A stretch of 64,000 nt of DNA from contig NC_052017.1 of the NCBI RefSeq assembly GCF_015832195.1, positions 13,592,790-13,656,789 on the forward strand, read 5' to 3'. The position numbers were made by a program, and so were the translations under genes. Below, one piece after another: positions 21,301 through 32,500 of this stretch. Positions within the stretch are counted from its first letter, which is position 1. Each line of letters begins with the position of its first letter. Origin of the DNA: Motacilla alba alba (lineage: Eukaryota; Chordata; Aves; Passeriformes; Motacillidae). The notes beneath the pieces are model-generated. The model did no database searches. It worked only from the letters and a program-made list of their open reading frames with translations, and was not told the origin of the DNA.

Positions 21301-24300
21301 GAGCTCAAACTGACATGACTGTGGTTTAAAGGCAGATGGATGGAAGAGGAAGCTTCTTGCACCATTTCAGAGGATGCCAGGACCTGCTTCCTTTGCAAAT
21401 AGGCTCCCAAAATTCTGTTTTCAGATGCACATCTTACAGCAGCCGAAGTCTGGAATGAGCTTATATTCACAAACTGAGCTTTCAGTGTAGTGGCTGCAGT
21501 GACATCTGTCAGGGAGGGAGAGAGGACAGCCACAGGTGATAATAGCTTCAGGTATTCGATTTTAATCCGCTTGTTTGTTGGGGTAATCCTTGTCTTAGAA
21601 AATTAAGGAAAGAAATGAAGAGTGAGGGAGAGGTGTAAAACGTGAGCAAAAAGGTTCTCCACTTGCCAAAAGCTCTTGTCACTGTTACAGCCACTGGCAT
21701 TTGGTTGCCTTTTCTTCTCCTTTTTGCCTCAAAGGCATAAAAAGGAATAAACTAGATAGCAGTAACCCCAGCACAAAACTCGCCACTCTCCTCGAGAGTC
21801 ACTCTATTGTGTAGTGCATGAGATGTGAATTAACAAGACAACAAGGAGAACAACGTTACTGTCCCTCTGTTATTTCCTCTGTGGGTTTCCCTGGGGAGTG
21901 TTTGGACTGTCAGTCCTTGGGACAAGGAGCTGTGTTTATTTTTTATCTATAGAACAGAATAGTATTGCTGGCAATAAAAGCTAGTGACTATTTGGTGGCA
22001 GAGGGGGACTTGATGTGAAAAGAGTTTTTTAAAGTTGGTATATATGGACTTTTGCAGTGGGTGCATGATGTATTCCTAGTCATAATTATATTCTCAGTTT
22101 TAAGTACAGACCATATTGCAGGGCTCTTTGCTACAGTTAAAATGAGCTTCTCAGGTCTCTTATCTAAGGAACCACTTCTTTAAAGCTTTTAGAGAGAGCG
22201 AAATAAATTTCTCATGGAAATAGGAGACACATTCCCAAAGTCACTGTTTGAAGACTGCAAAACTACCAAGAGGGATTTTAAGAGATTTTCAGGAGCTGCA
22301 GCCTTCTGACAGTAGCCCAGAACCATTATCACCTGTGTTCAGAAAGCTGGAGAAGGCATTAGTTTTCACTGCTCCACCAATGTAATTCTTATTCCCACTT
22401 AGAGTATCCTGAAGTCTGAGACCTTGTTCTGGGTACCCATCACATTTTATATCTTCCTTAGGAGCAAAGGTAAGCCTTGTGATAGTTTAAATGTAGCCAG
22501 GCTATTAAAAGCCTGTATGTTCTTAGGAACAGGAATGTCTTTGCCTACAATTTTGCATCTAATGGTGGTGATGTGTGTTTTGTTCATTCTACCAACTAGG
22601 TCTGTTGTTTCCTGCTGGTGACACACATCTTCCTCAGCTTTCTCAGAGTGTGGTACAGTCAGGCTCTGCTCTGTGGTCCAGCCTAAACTGCAAGAACCAT
22701 TTTAATAAGTGTTCATAAATAATATTAGTGATAATTTATTACTACATGATCAGTTGTTTTTTGTGCTATCAGCTACAAAGGAAGGCAGATTTACACCCAG
22801 GGAACCACTTTTGCATTTGCAAAAGAAGTTTAGGCTGAGAAGTCTCTTCTCATTTTGGCTTCTGAAACTCACTGAAGGTTAATATAATCCACTGCAGCAT
22901 AACAGGGACTGGAAATGGCAATGTCTTGCTTTAGCGCCCGGTTGATGATTTGCAAAAGTCTAGTTTATAACCTGGACTGAGTTGATTGCAATTTTCCACA
23001 TATTGTTCCTCACTTTGAGAACTGAATAAAATAATATTAAAAATTGAAACCACTAAATTATGCAACCTGTTGCTAGTGAAAAGCTCAGTCAATACTATAG
23101 CCAGCAAAGAAGAAATAATTTGTCTTTGCATATCTCATTCTTTTTTTTACAAAATAAGGCACAGAATTTTTTATGAATAGTAGCATGCAGAATTTAACAA
23201 CTGTTCATTCTTTTTTTTAAAGTCAGTTTACATGAATAATTTTCTCATCTTTATGCAGAAATTTTCCGCGTTTTTGTTGACTAAAATATTACTAATCTAA
23301 TTTCCTATTAAAAAACTCATTTCCAGCATTGCAGAGCTGAAAGGTGCTACCAAGCATTTAGTCTTCAATTTACATACAACAAACCCTGTAATCTGATGGG
23401 GGATTTTACACAAGGATGGCTGCATGCAATTACGTGGGCAAAGAAAAAAATCCATCCAAGGATCTGCTCTACAACAATTTCATCTGTTGGTCTCCCATTA
23501 AGAGTTCTATTGTTAAATTGCTTATTGATGTGGACTTAAGAGTAGAAAAATCTACAGTATTGTCATACCGGGTTTTCAATGCTGTTTGCATTTTCCTTTC
23601 CTTTTTCCTTTTTAATTATAATTTGCATTTGTTAGAAAGGGACAAAGTAAACAGATTGGAATAATTCATTTGAGTTAACACTCATTGACAAGAAAACATT
23701 AGGCATTCTCCAGATGAAGCATCAGTCATGAAAGACAGAAGGATAATCCTAACATTACAACTCAAGTAAATTAGTTTTTGGATATATATTCCAGCATTGC
23801 ATGAAGCTGTACCAATTCTTAATACTGTCATAATAATATGCACTTTTAAATGCTGCCAGAAATCATGATTACAACAGAGAGAGGATTCACTGTTTGTGTT
23901 TATTAATGTGGGAACGTTGGAAGAGTATTTGATATTAAATGTCACAGTCTACAGTGATTGAAGCTAAACTGTAAAACAGGTTGGGAAGGTTTGTGCAGAT
24001 AAATACAAATGGCAAACCACGCTCCACACTGCCATGGTGGAAGTACATTCTGGAATGATGCCTCTGGCTGCACAGAACAAGTGCAGCCTTGTGAACCTGG
24101 TGCCACCCCTTTGGAAAGGAGGGGAGAGGAAGTGGAGGGTGCAGGACCAAGGTGAGCATGAGCCTGAAGCACATTTGCCCCTTCTGAGTACAAGGGAGCC
24201 ATTTGTACCTTGGCTGGCCCACTTTATTTCCCAACTCAGCTGTGTTTGTCCATAGGTGAGCAACTGGGTTGTGTTTTTTCTTAACTTGCTGAGAGTGGAT

Positions 24301-26952
24301 ACAAATTCTGCCCCACCACTCTGTGCCAACAGCACCATCACAATTCCTTCTTAAAAGCTTTGACTCAAAAGCTGGCAATATTTCTTTCAAACAGGATGGA
24401 GGAAAGCAGGTCAGGGAACTATCTTGCCCTCTCTGTGTGTTAGGGAGACATTACCATACAAGAAACCTTTGCAGTAATATTTGTTTACTTAGCTACATTT
24501 TACTTAGTTACATTTCTCTTGAATTAACTGGTGTGCTGTGAATTTCACAGTAGTGTCTTCTGCTGCACAAAGTTTAAGATGCAGGACTCAGGCTGGGAAG
24601 GAGGATCTGGAAACTTGTAGGTCTGAAGATATTAAAAAAACAAACAAACAAAAAGTTACAGAGCAGCTGATTTATCTCCTAGTGTCATCGTGAATGCATG
24701 AATGTTGTCCCAGTCCACACTAAATTATAATTGAAATGTGATTAAGGATTAATCTCCCTCTAAATACTATGTATATTTATTAAATGGTGAGTAATTTGCA
24801 ATATTATGACATTTGATAGGTGATGTTTGGATCCAGCTGATACAGTTTCAGCAAAGAGCTGAGAGAAGAGCAAGAGCCCTTCTATTGTCTTGAGCTGGCC
24901 TTTTGAGGCAGCAGTGAAAGCAGTAGAGCTGGCAATGCAGTAACCTAATGCAGAACACAGGCTTCTTCTTTTGTTAAACATCTCCTCCTAAAAATGCTGG
25001 CAAGTACACATTGTTTCCTTATCGTTTTTTCCTCTTGAGAGATTTCAATTCCATTTACCCCACGGGCCCAAATCCTTCCTGAGCACACGAGTTAGACAGT
25101 AAGGAGGATTACCAGAAATAGCTCAGACAATGACCAAAAGCCATCTTCCGTGCCTTTTCTTTCCAGCCAGCCACCCAACTTTCATTATCAAAGGGATGAA
25201 TACCATATCTGACTGCGTAATCAAAATCCAGTGACCTGTCAGAGCAGGCACTCTCTTGCTGTTTCCCTTTGACTAGGCTTCAGTTCTGGCACCCTTTTAA
25301 CCCAGATTTCCTGACACATTGTAACTTGTAGACATTTAAGGATACAACCGCTGAGCTAATACGTTTTAGATTGTGCCCTTATAGTATATATGGCATATTT
25401 AGTGTCATGATTTCTAGTAAAATTGGAGCACGCTGATGCCAAAGAAATAGCATTTAATTTAAAGAGCACAGCAGAGTGAAAGCATATTGAATAATAGAAA
25501 TCTCTGCCCAGTTTTTCCAGCAATTTTTCTGCCTGTGATATTTGCCAGCACATTCCTGATGAATGTCTAAGGTAAAAATGACTGCTCATTTGGATCTTGA
25601 ATGTCATTCAACATATGGAAAATACACTGACTTTTCTTTAAATATAGTCCCACGCAGTCACCATTGAAAAAAAAAACTTTAATTTCTTTTCTTTTCCCCC
25701 TCCAAATACATTACTACGCGCTTAGTGGATTAACGCTCAGCAAAGTTCAGAGAAAGTCATACGAGGTGCCAAAAGGGCACATTCTCCTGTTGCAAAGTCT
25801 AAACCTAAACTCTGTTCCTTAGAGCCAACTCTAGATTTTGTAAAGAATGAGGGAGAGGTTATTTTTAAGTGCTTTTCCATACAGTATGTTTCCCTTTCTC
25901 CCTCTTAACTGAGTCAAAAAAAGCAGCACAGCTCAACACAGACATAATATGGTTTTTGTGGATTGGTAAAGGAAAACAGAAGGGCTCCTTTCACACCTGC
26001 AGGATACCTGTGCTACCAAAAGGGGTCCCAGAGCAGGTGCCCTGGTAGGCCCCATATATCTCTATAGTCGATTTCTCTCTGGGCTTAGAAAGCAGGAAAA
26101 TTTCTATGAGGAGTCCTCTCAAGGTTTTTTCAGAAGGTTACAGTATAGAACTTCTCCATAGTCATCCCAGATTTCTAGATGTTTTAATAAGGATTAGGTA
26201 CTGAGCTGACTTATTTTAACAATAGATTTTTTTGCTCTTTCAGAGAGGACATCTCAAGAAAAAAATCTGGGATTCCTTTTATATTTTTTGTCCTTCTCTT
26301 TCACAGGGTTGTGAAGTTTGTTACCTACCCAACCATTTTTCCCCAAGGAGGATAGAAAGTGATACCATTTGCAGCAGACATTCTGAGGCTTCAGAAATGA
26401 GAAATGCTATTTGACCCATTTATTAGCAAAATGTGAAAATTACAGAAGCCTATGAGCGAGGTACCAAACCCAGCAGCAAGCAGCAGACTGTTCCATCTAT
26501 GGTGTTAGCATTAGACCTAGATCTGTCTAATAACCAATTGTGTCTTGGCATCAGGCCCTGGAGACTTTACTTACTTTTTTTTTAATTTTTGAACTGAATG
26601 AAAATTAAAATATTTAGTACTCATAGCTTTCTAATTGGCTGATTCTTTTAGTATTTTCAGATTAGGCTGTGCTTCTTGGCAAGCAGACTTTTATAGACAA
26701 GTTCTTCACAGCCAGAGTTGCATCCCTACTTAGTGTGCAGAAGTAATATTTCTTAGACATCTAGTTTATGTGACAGAGAAGAAGCATCATAAGCTAGTGG
26801 AAGTTATTAATTTTTAATATTTTATTTCAAATTTTAAGGTGTGCAGTTTCTGGATAATGAAAAATACTTGGAAGCAAGCATTTTGGGGAAAATGTACATG
26901 AATCAGAAGGATGCTTATTTTGTATTTTCACTTCCTGTGATCTTCAGAAAAT
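18400..26952. other. Intergenic sequence, no gene seen
   Basis: AT-rich sequence downstream of PARD3. No exon with recognisable protein similarity, no tRNA or rRNA and no clear retroelement. A short TG-rich microsatellite lies near 20637-20670, and a 14-bp perfect palindrome (ATTACTGCAGTAAT) at 19600-19613. The open frames (for example 23935-24390 minus) look like chance. Confidence 0.7.
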
Positions 26953-27020
26953 GCTGACTGCAGTCAGCAATGTTGGCAACAGTCCTTTTTCACAGAACCC
27001 CTGAAGTATTGCAATACTTC
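26953..27020. repeat. Two perfect palindromes 34 bp apart
   Basis: GCTGACTGCAGTCAGC at 26953-26968 is a perfect 16-bp palindrome. GAAGTATTGCAATACTTC at 27003-27020 is a perfect 18-bp palindrome. They sit about 50 bp before the 3' terminus of the CR1 relic that starts near 27068. No function is known to me. Confidence 0.9.
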
Positions 27021-27067
27021 ATTGCCCACAACAGCCAGCCAGGCTTTTAATAAATTAGTCCTGAAGG

Positions 27068-27400
27068 TAGAGATAGATTCTGGAGAGATTCTGAGGTCAG
27101 AAGAGACTGCTATAATAATCTAGTTTATTATCTAACTTCCTTTTTAACACCAACTGTAGAATGTCGTTCAATACTTCCTGCATCAAACCCAGTTGGTGAC
27201 TGAAATCAAGAAAATCTTTCAGAAAGACATACAGTTTATATTTAAGATGATAAGGGGCAGAGACTTTACCACATCCTTTGGCAATGTCCTTAGTTTTTAA
27301 TTGTTTGTACTGATAAGAATTTATGTTATTGTCAGTCTGAAGTCTGCTAACTTCATCTTGAACGATCTTGGTCTGCCTTTTTGTTTGCTCAGTTAAAGGC
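27068..27400 (-). mobile_element. Ancient CR1 LINE 3' end (relic)
   Basis: Read on the plus strand, the segment starting near 27068 (two ATTCTGGAG/ATTCTGAG-type octamer-like units, then AGGTCAGAAGAGACTG) matches, in reverse complement, the 3' tail of old CR1 elements seen across turtles, crocodilians and birds. Similarity continues through CTTCCTGCATCAAACCCAGT, TCAGAAAGACATACA and ACCACATCCTTTGGCAATG. The element is therefore in minus orientation, truncated at its 5' end, and consists of 3' UTR-like sequence with many substitutions. The ORF at 27097-27435 minus is part of it, not a gene. The outer limit near 27400 is approximate. Identification rests on memory of the consensus. Confidence 0.65.
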
Positions 27401-28904
27401 AAAATTACATAGAGATAATTTTGCACACTGAACATGACTCAATAAGACCTGGGTTCCAAATTAGAAACATCAGCCTTGAGTCTCAGAAATTCAGATCAGG
27501 GAAGAATGAGCACCTAGGTGGTACAAGAGGAGGGAGAAAGAGGAAAGGCAAAGCCCAGAATGACATTACATGCTGAACTTCCACCTGCAAACTGAATGCA
27601 GTCAAAAATAGACACCAATTTTGAAAATCTGGCCTGTAAATATCACAACTAAGAAATACACTTTTCAAGATACCGGCTGCTGTCAGGTTAACATTCTCTT
27701 GATGCTTCAATATCTTCTTTTTAGTGGTTTTTTTTTTTTTTTTTTTTTTTTTTGATGTTTCTGTAACTAAAACCAGGCTTGTGTATCAAAAAGATGGTTT
27801 GCAGGCTGCAAGTCAGTACTGTGACCTAGAGATAATGCTTTTTCTGTTTGGTATAAAATCATGATGCATTGTCTCCTTGAACCTAACATCCTCTCATAAA
27901 GGACTTTAATCTTATTTTCCCTGTTGAACACAGGCATTCTCATATTCTTTTGTAGTCAAATCGTAGGAACTGACTAAAGCTGTTTTCAAAGAAAGCAATG
28001 TATCTGGTAACTTAAAGTCTAAATTTAATTTGAAAGCCAAATATAAATATTTTGTATTCTAATACTTTTTTTTTTTTTTTTTTTGTACTGAGGACAAAAA
28101 GGAGAACAGGAACTTCAGCTTGAAGATTAAAGTCAAGATAAATGCCTAAACCAGAGCCAGTACTCCAAATCAATTTTTTCCTTTTCTTTTCTGCCAAGTT
28201 TTTTTCTCTAAACTAAGAAGAATATTTGCCATTGCAGTGATAAAACTGTGAGCAGCAAAGTTCAGTTGCGCCAGGGAGAGAATATGATACTTTACATGAG
28301 CATGTCAAGGTAATGTCAATTAAAAAAAAAAAAAAAGAGAAAGGGGAAAAAAAGGCACAGGGTGACTTTTGAAATCTTTCACACAGATCTTATCTATTCA
28401 TAACCGAAATCAAAGCAACTCTGATTGCTCTATCAAGTGTAATATATAATTAAGGCAATTCAGTCCTAAGGTTTGGGGTTATCACAGTTCTTTTGACTTG
28501 AGTCACTGATTGTGTTAGTGAAAGAAGTGGTAGGGAGTTTTTTGACAGAGAGGTTTTCATCATAAAGGAAAAACCCATCTGTCAAAAGGAAAACTTTACA
28601 GTGAGGATAAAGCCTACAGAATAATCAATAGCCCAGGACTTACAGCACTTCCAAGAGCGTGGTAGTGCTAGTCCCTGCTCTTGGCTGGAGCAGTGCCTGA
28701 GCCCCAGAGCTGCCGTCTGGCCAAGACTGGGCCGGCCACTCTCTCCTCTGACCTCCATTTAAATTGTATTGCAACAAACACCCAGCTTCTGGGCTGCACA
28801 TTCAGTCCCTCAGCCTCTCTGGCTGGTTTTGGTTTGGCCCTGGTACAGGGGTGAGAAAGGTTTGAAATGTTAAGGAAGCACTCTCTAACACAGCACATGT
28901 AAGC
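27401..28904. other. Intergenic sequence with T/A homopolymers
   Basis: No gene seen. It contains runs of 26 T at 27728-27753, 19 T at 28066-28084 and about 15 A at 28322-28336. I could not attach any of these runs to a recognisable retroposed body, so they are recorded as simple homopolymers. Confidence 0.7.
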
Positions 28905-29575
28905 TCCGCGATCTCCGTGAACTCGCCTGCCCTGAAGCTTGACCTCTGCAAGTCTCTTTGAATGTTCATTTTCCGAGAGGCCCAGAGCACACGTGAATTC
29001 CTGCCTTTCTGTGGCACCCCTGAGACCGGAGGAGCAGGGTTTATGCTCACACTTTCTGTGCTCATTCCCGCCGTCCTGAGCCGGGGTGTGAGCTGCACGC
29101 AGATTTTCGTACCCTTTATTGGTGAGGGTGCAGACATTTTGAGGAAAGGATTGTGCTCGCCTGTTACACCTACAGCGTGCTTCAAGCTACGTGTTAGCGC
29201 GATCCAGTTAGGCTGAAAGGTGTTAGCGGCTGCCAACAGGGATGTTCTGGCTCCAAAAAAAATAACAATCCTCGTTAAAAATAATGGGCGTGCCAAGCAA
29301 TCGGCCGGGCTACTCGAACAAAGCAATCAAGGCCCTTTATGAGGTAAAAGCAGCTGGTGGCTGAGGAAATACCAGCGGCACTTGGATGTGGCTTTACGAC
29401 ACAGGAGCTTTGCAGCAAGGAGCCGGTGGAGCTGCTGCTTCCTGCCCTGCTCCCTCCCCGCAGCCCCTTCCCAAGGCTGCTGCCCCTCCGCTGGGAGCCC
29501 CGCCGGCCTCGGCAGGGTAAACACAGCAGGTCAGAGAGCCTGGGGGCTCCAGAGCTGTGGCAGCCCCCAAGAACC
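28905..29575. promoter_or_regulatory. Isolated CpG-dense segment, candidate regulatory element
   Basis: I counted about 32 CpG dinucleotides here, roughly one per 21 bp, against only a few per kilobase in neighbouring stretches (about three at 34-35 kb). The right part, 29380-29560, is also strongly GC-rich. Near 29315-29350 it carries an AACAAAG and a TTTATGAG, which resemble TCF/SOX-like and CDX/HOX-like sites respectively. There is no recognisable coding exon: the ORFs at 28802-29326 minus and 29382-29702 plus reflect the GC content. It could be the promoter CpG island of an unannotated transcript, a distal enhancer, or a GC-rich repeat I do not recognise. The call is inference from composition only. 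Confidence 0.4.
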
Positions 29576-32500
29576 GCTGACTGAAATAACATCGAATCTG
29601 TGGTCTTGTATTACATTGATTTCTTTTTTTTTCTTTTACATTTCTGGTGCTTCAGTATGTTTTTTTTTATTTTTTCATAGAGAATGGAAAGGAATGAAAT
29701 AATGCGGTTTCTCTGTTATCTTTAGTGTAAGAATTTGGTGCCTCCTTACATATTTTACTAAATGGAGGACTGAGAAAAAGGAAATCATAAATTCCTATCC
29801 CAGCCATGCTGCTTGCTAGGAGGTATGTCTATCGTGCTCTTCACCCAGGGTGGGATTTACATTCTCTAACTTGAGTTAGTCAAAAGTGTGTAGGGTAAGT
29901 TACTCACATAAATGTATTTCTGAGTCAGCTGAGGGAGAACTGCCTACACAAAGAACTTCTGCCTGCTCTAAAAAAGGGTTGAAAACTGGGTGCTAAGATT
30001 GGCCTAGCCTTAAGGAAAGCCTATATGATTGACAGCTTTAGAGTATTGAAGATAAGTGTGATGAATTCCACCCTTTTAATCTCAAAGTCTTGTCCTACTT
30101 AAATTTAAACCAAGATTCCTTCATATTTCAGTGGGATGAGGATGTGTCCTTTACATGCCTCTTTCAGCATACTGAAGTCCCTGAGACTCCTGATCCAGAT
30201 GAATACCCTTCTCTGTGTCCCATGTTACACTAGCAAGGGCTACACTGGTAGTGCTAAGTGGGAGAAAAAAACAAGTCTCCTTGCTTTTTGGTAAATTCCT
30301 GATCTTTACCTACATCACAACTCGTACTTTGGAAATGTAATTAATGTTTGTTAAATGCTTCCTAGGTGGAAGATATGAAAATCTCCCTGTTTATTAATAA
30401 CAAATGCTTAATAAGTGAATATTGAAAGCTTGCTCCTAATCATATCTCCTACTGATGTATTATGGAGGAGATAGAAAACCAACATAAATAATTACCAGCC
30501 TGACAAACCATGCAGCCCCAGTCAGAGAAATTGCACAATTCCAGCAGGAAATCATGTTAAAAAAAGAAAAATCAAACAAAGTCTTTAATTCCAAAAAGTG
30601 ATATTGAAATGCTCACCATCTGCTTTAACCTTCCAACAGTGAGGAGATTTAGTGTCTGCAAATCTCTCCTTATCTCATCTCATTGTGCCCTGTAAATGGA
30701 AAACCTATTTGCATCTAATAGAACAAGACATGCCAATAGAAATCTCATATCTATTGGCAAGTTGTGTAATTCTTTATAGCTATATAGTAGATCCAGATGC
30801 TTTGGAAAGGGATATCTTCCTTCAGGAGTACTGCTGGAGGAAGCCTGGATTGATTCTCTTTGCAATTATAGATCGGACCATGCTAATCACTAAAGACAGG
30901 GAAACATTTTAATTCTGCATTGTGTAGGCTCATTCTTGCCTTTAAAAGCAAACAAACAAAAATTCATCTATTTTTCTTGTCTATATAATTTTAGGTGGAT
31001 CATTAAAAAAAAAGTATTCAATGGGCTATTAAGGAAGCTAGAAATATGTCCTGCAGACATTCCCAGTCTTCACACAAGTCATTCAACAATTAAAATTATT
31101 CAAGGAAGATCCAGCTCAAAATTCCAATAAATAACTGCAGATCAAGGCACTGATTGTCAGACTGATTGTTAGACTCTTCCCCCAGTCCTCACTAATAAAA
31201 CTTTGGCTACCTAGGTTAATCAACTGGGTGGCTGCTCCTCCGGAGCAGACCAAGAGAGTTGCCAGGTCACTGGTGGCTGTTGCTCCACTGCATACACAAA
31301 GTTGCCTTTGTGTTTGGAGCCTGTGACTAGACTCAAGTCAGACTAATTTGTCTTAATTCAGTTCAGTTAGAGAGGGGCAGGTTGTAGATAGGCTTATATT
31401 TAACATTCAGCAAATCAATTTATCATGAGCTTGTGGCTTTACAGGCACATCTTAAACTGACATAAGTAGATGGCCCATGCTGTGGCTTCTTCTGGCACAC
31501 ACAGATCCAATTCAGCATAATAGCATCATGTCTCATTTAAAGATATTTGTCATAATGTCTTAAGTGGTAATTGTAATATTTAGCAGTCTTTTATCCTAGA
31601 TCTGTAGATTGCAGTAGACAAATTGAAGAGGGTTTGTCATCAAGATGCTTGGGGAACTGATGTTTAATCTTATCTCAACAGAAATACTTAAGGAAACCAG
31701 AAGGTTTGGGGACATTTCCTACCTGTTCCATCCTCATTTTATTCTATTTCACTGACGACTCATTCCATTTATTTGAATGCACTCATTGATGGCAATGAGC
31801 TTAGTGCACACAACTTCTTTAACTTTGCCCAATGCTTCTCCTTTTCAGTGGTGTAATTAACATAACATGTTTAAAAGCTATCAACTGGTAGCTGACTCTT
31901 CCAAGTTATTTACCTTGGAGTATGCCCCTGGCACAGGGCGGTTTTGCTCTAACTTGCGGCCTCTGTAGAAAAAGAAAGCCCCAGCTGAGGATAGCATTCC
32001 CAGCCTCAAGAGAATGTAACTATGGAAAAAATGATAGGAGGAAAAAAAAACCCAGGGAGTGTTACCTTCTTTACTTAGACTGTCTGAGAAAATATAAGTA
32101 TCACTGCTTTAAGTCTTGCCTGGGTAGCATGAAATATGAGGTCTTTCCCTTAGATAAGTTACATATACACAAACAAGTAACAGTGTTATAGAATTTTCTG
32201 TAGGCAACTTTCTTATTTTGAGAAACCTTGAGTTCTGCTGTGTCTTTTAGAAAGTGACAGTTGGCTATAGGGAAAATACTGAATTCTACAAATAATCACA
32301 GAGTGTGCTAGATACAGTTTATTGGCTTGATCTTTCATATTTAATTGATGTTTGCTATGAAAATAAAGTTCAGCCAAGCAGAAGAGGAAAAAAGTATGTT
32401 GTGCCACATTAATTTTAGTTGTACAAGCACATAAATGGCCATGTGATCATTCCATAGGTTAATTTCATACCCCTGAGAAAGGCTCAGTCTGACTTTTTTT

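Noticed and set aside
27097..27435. 112-codon minus-strand frame
   Set aside because: It falls within the CR1 3' relic, which is non-coding sequence of the element.
27728..27753. T26 run as the poly(A) tail of a minus-strand processed pseudogene
   Set aside because: The sequence to the right of the T-run (the body of such an insert) resembles no gene I know, and no target-site duplication was found.
28802..29326. 174-codon minus-strand frame
   Set aside because: It lies in the CpG/GC-richer segment, where stop codons are rarer. No family resemblance or splice context.
29382..29702. 106-codon plus-strand frame in GC-rich DNA
   Set aside because: Composition-driven, ends in a low-complexity F-rich tail, no recognisable domain.
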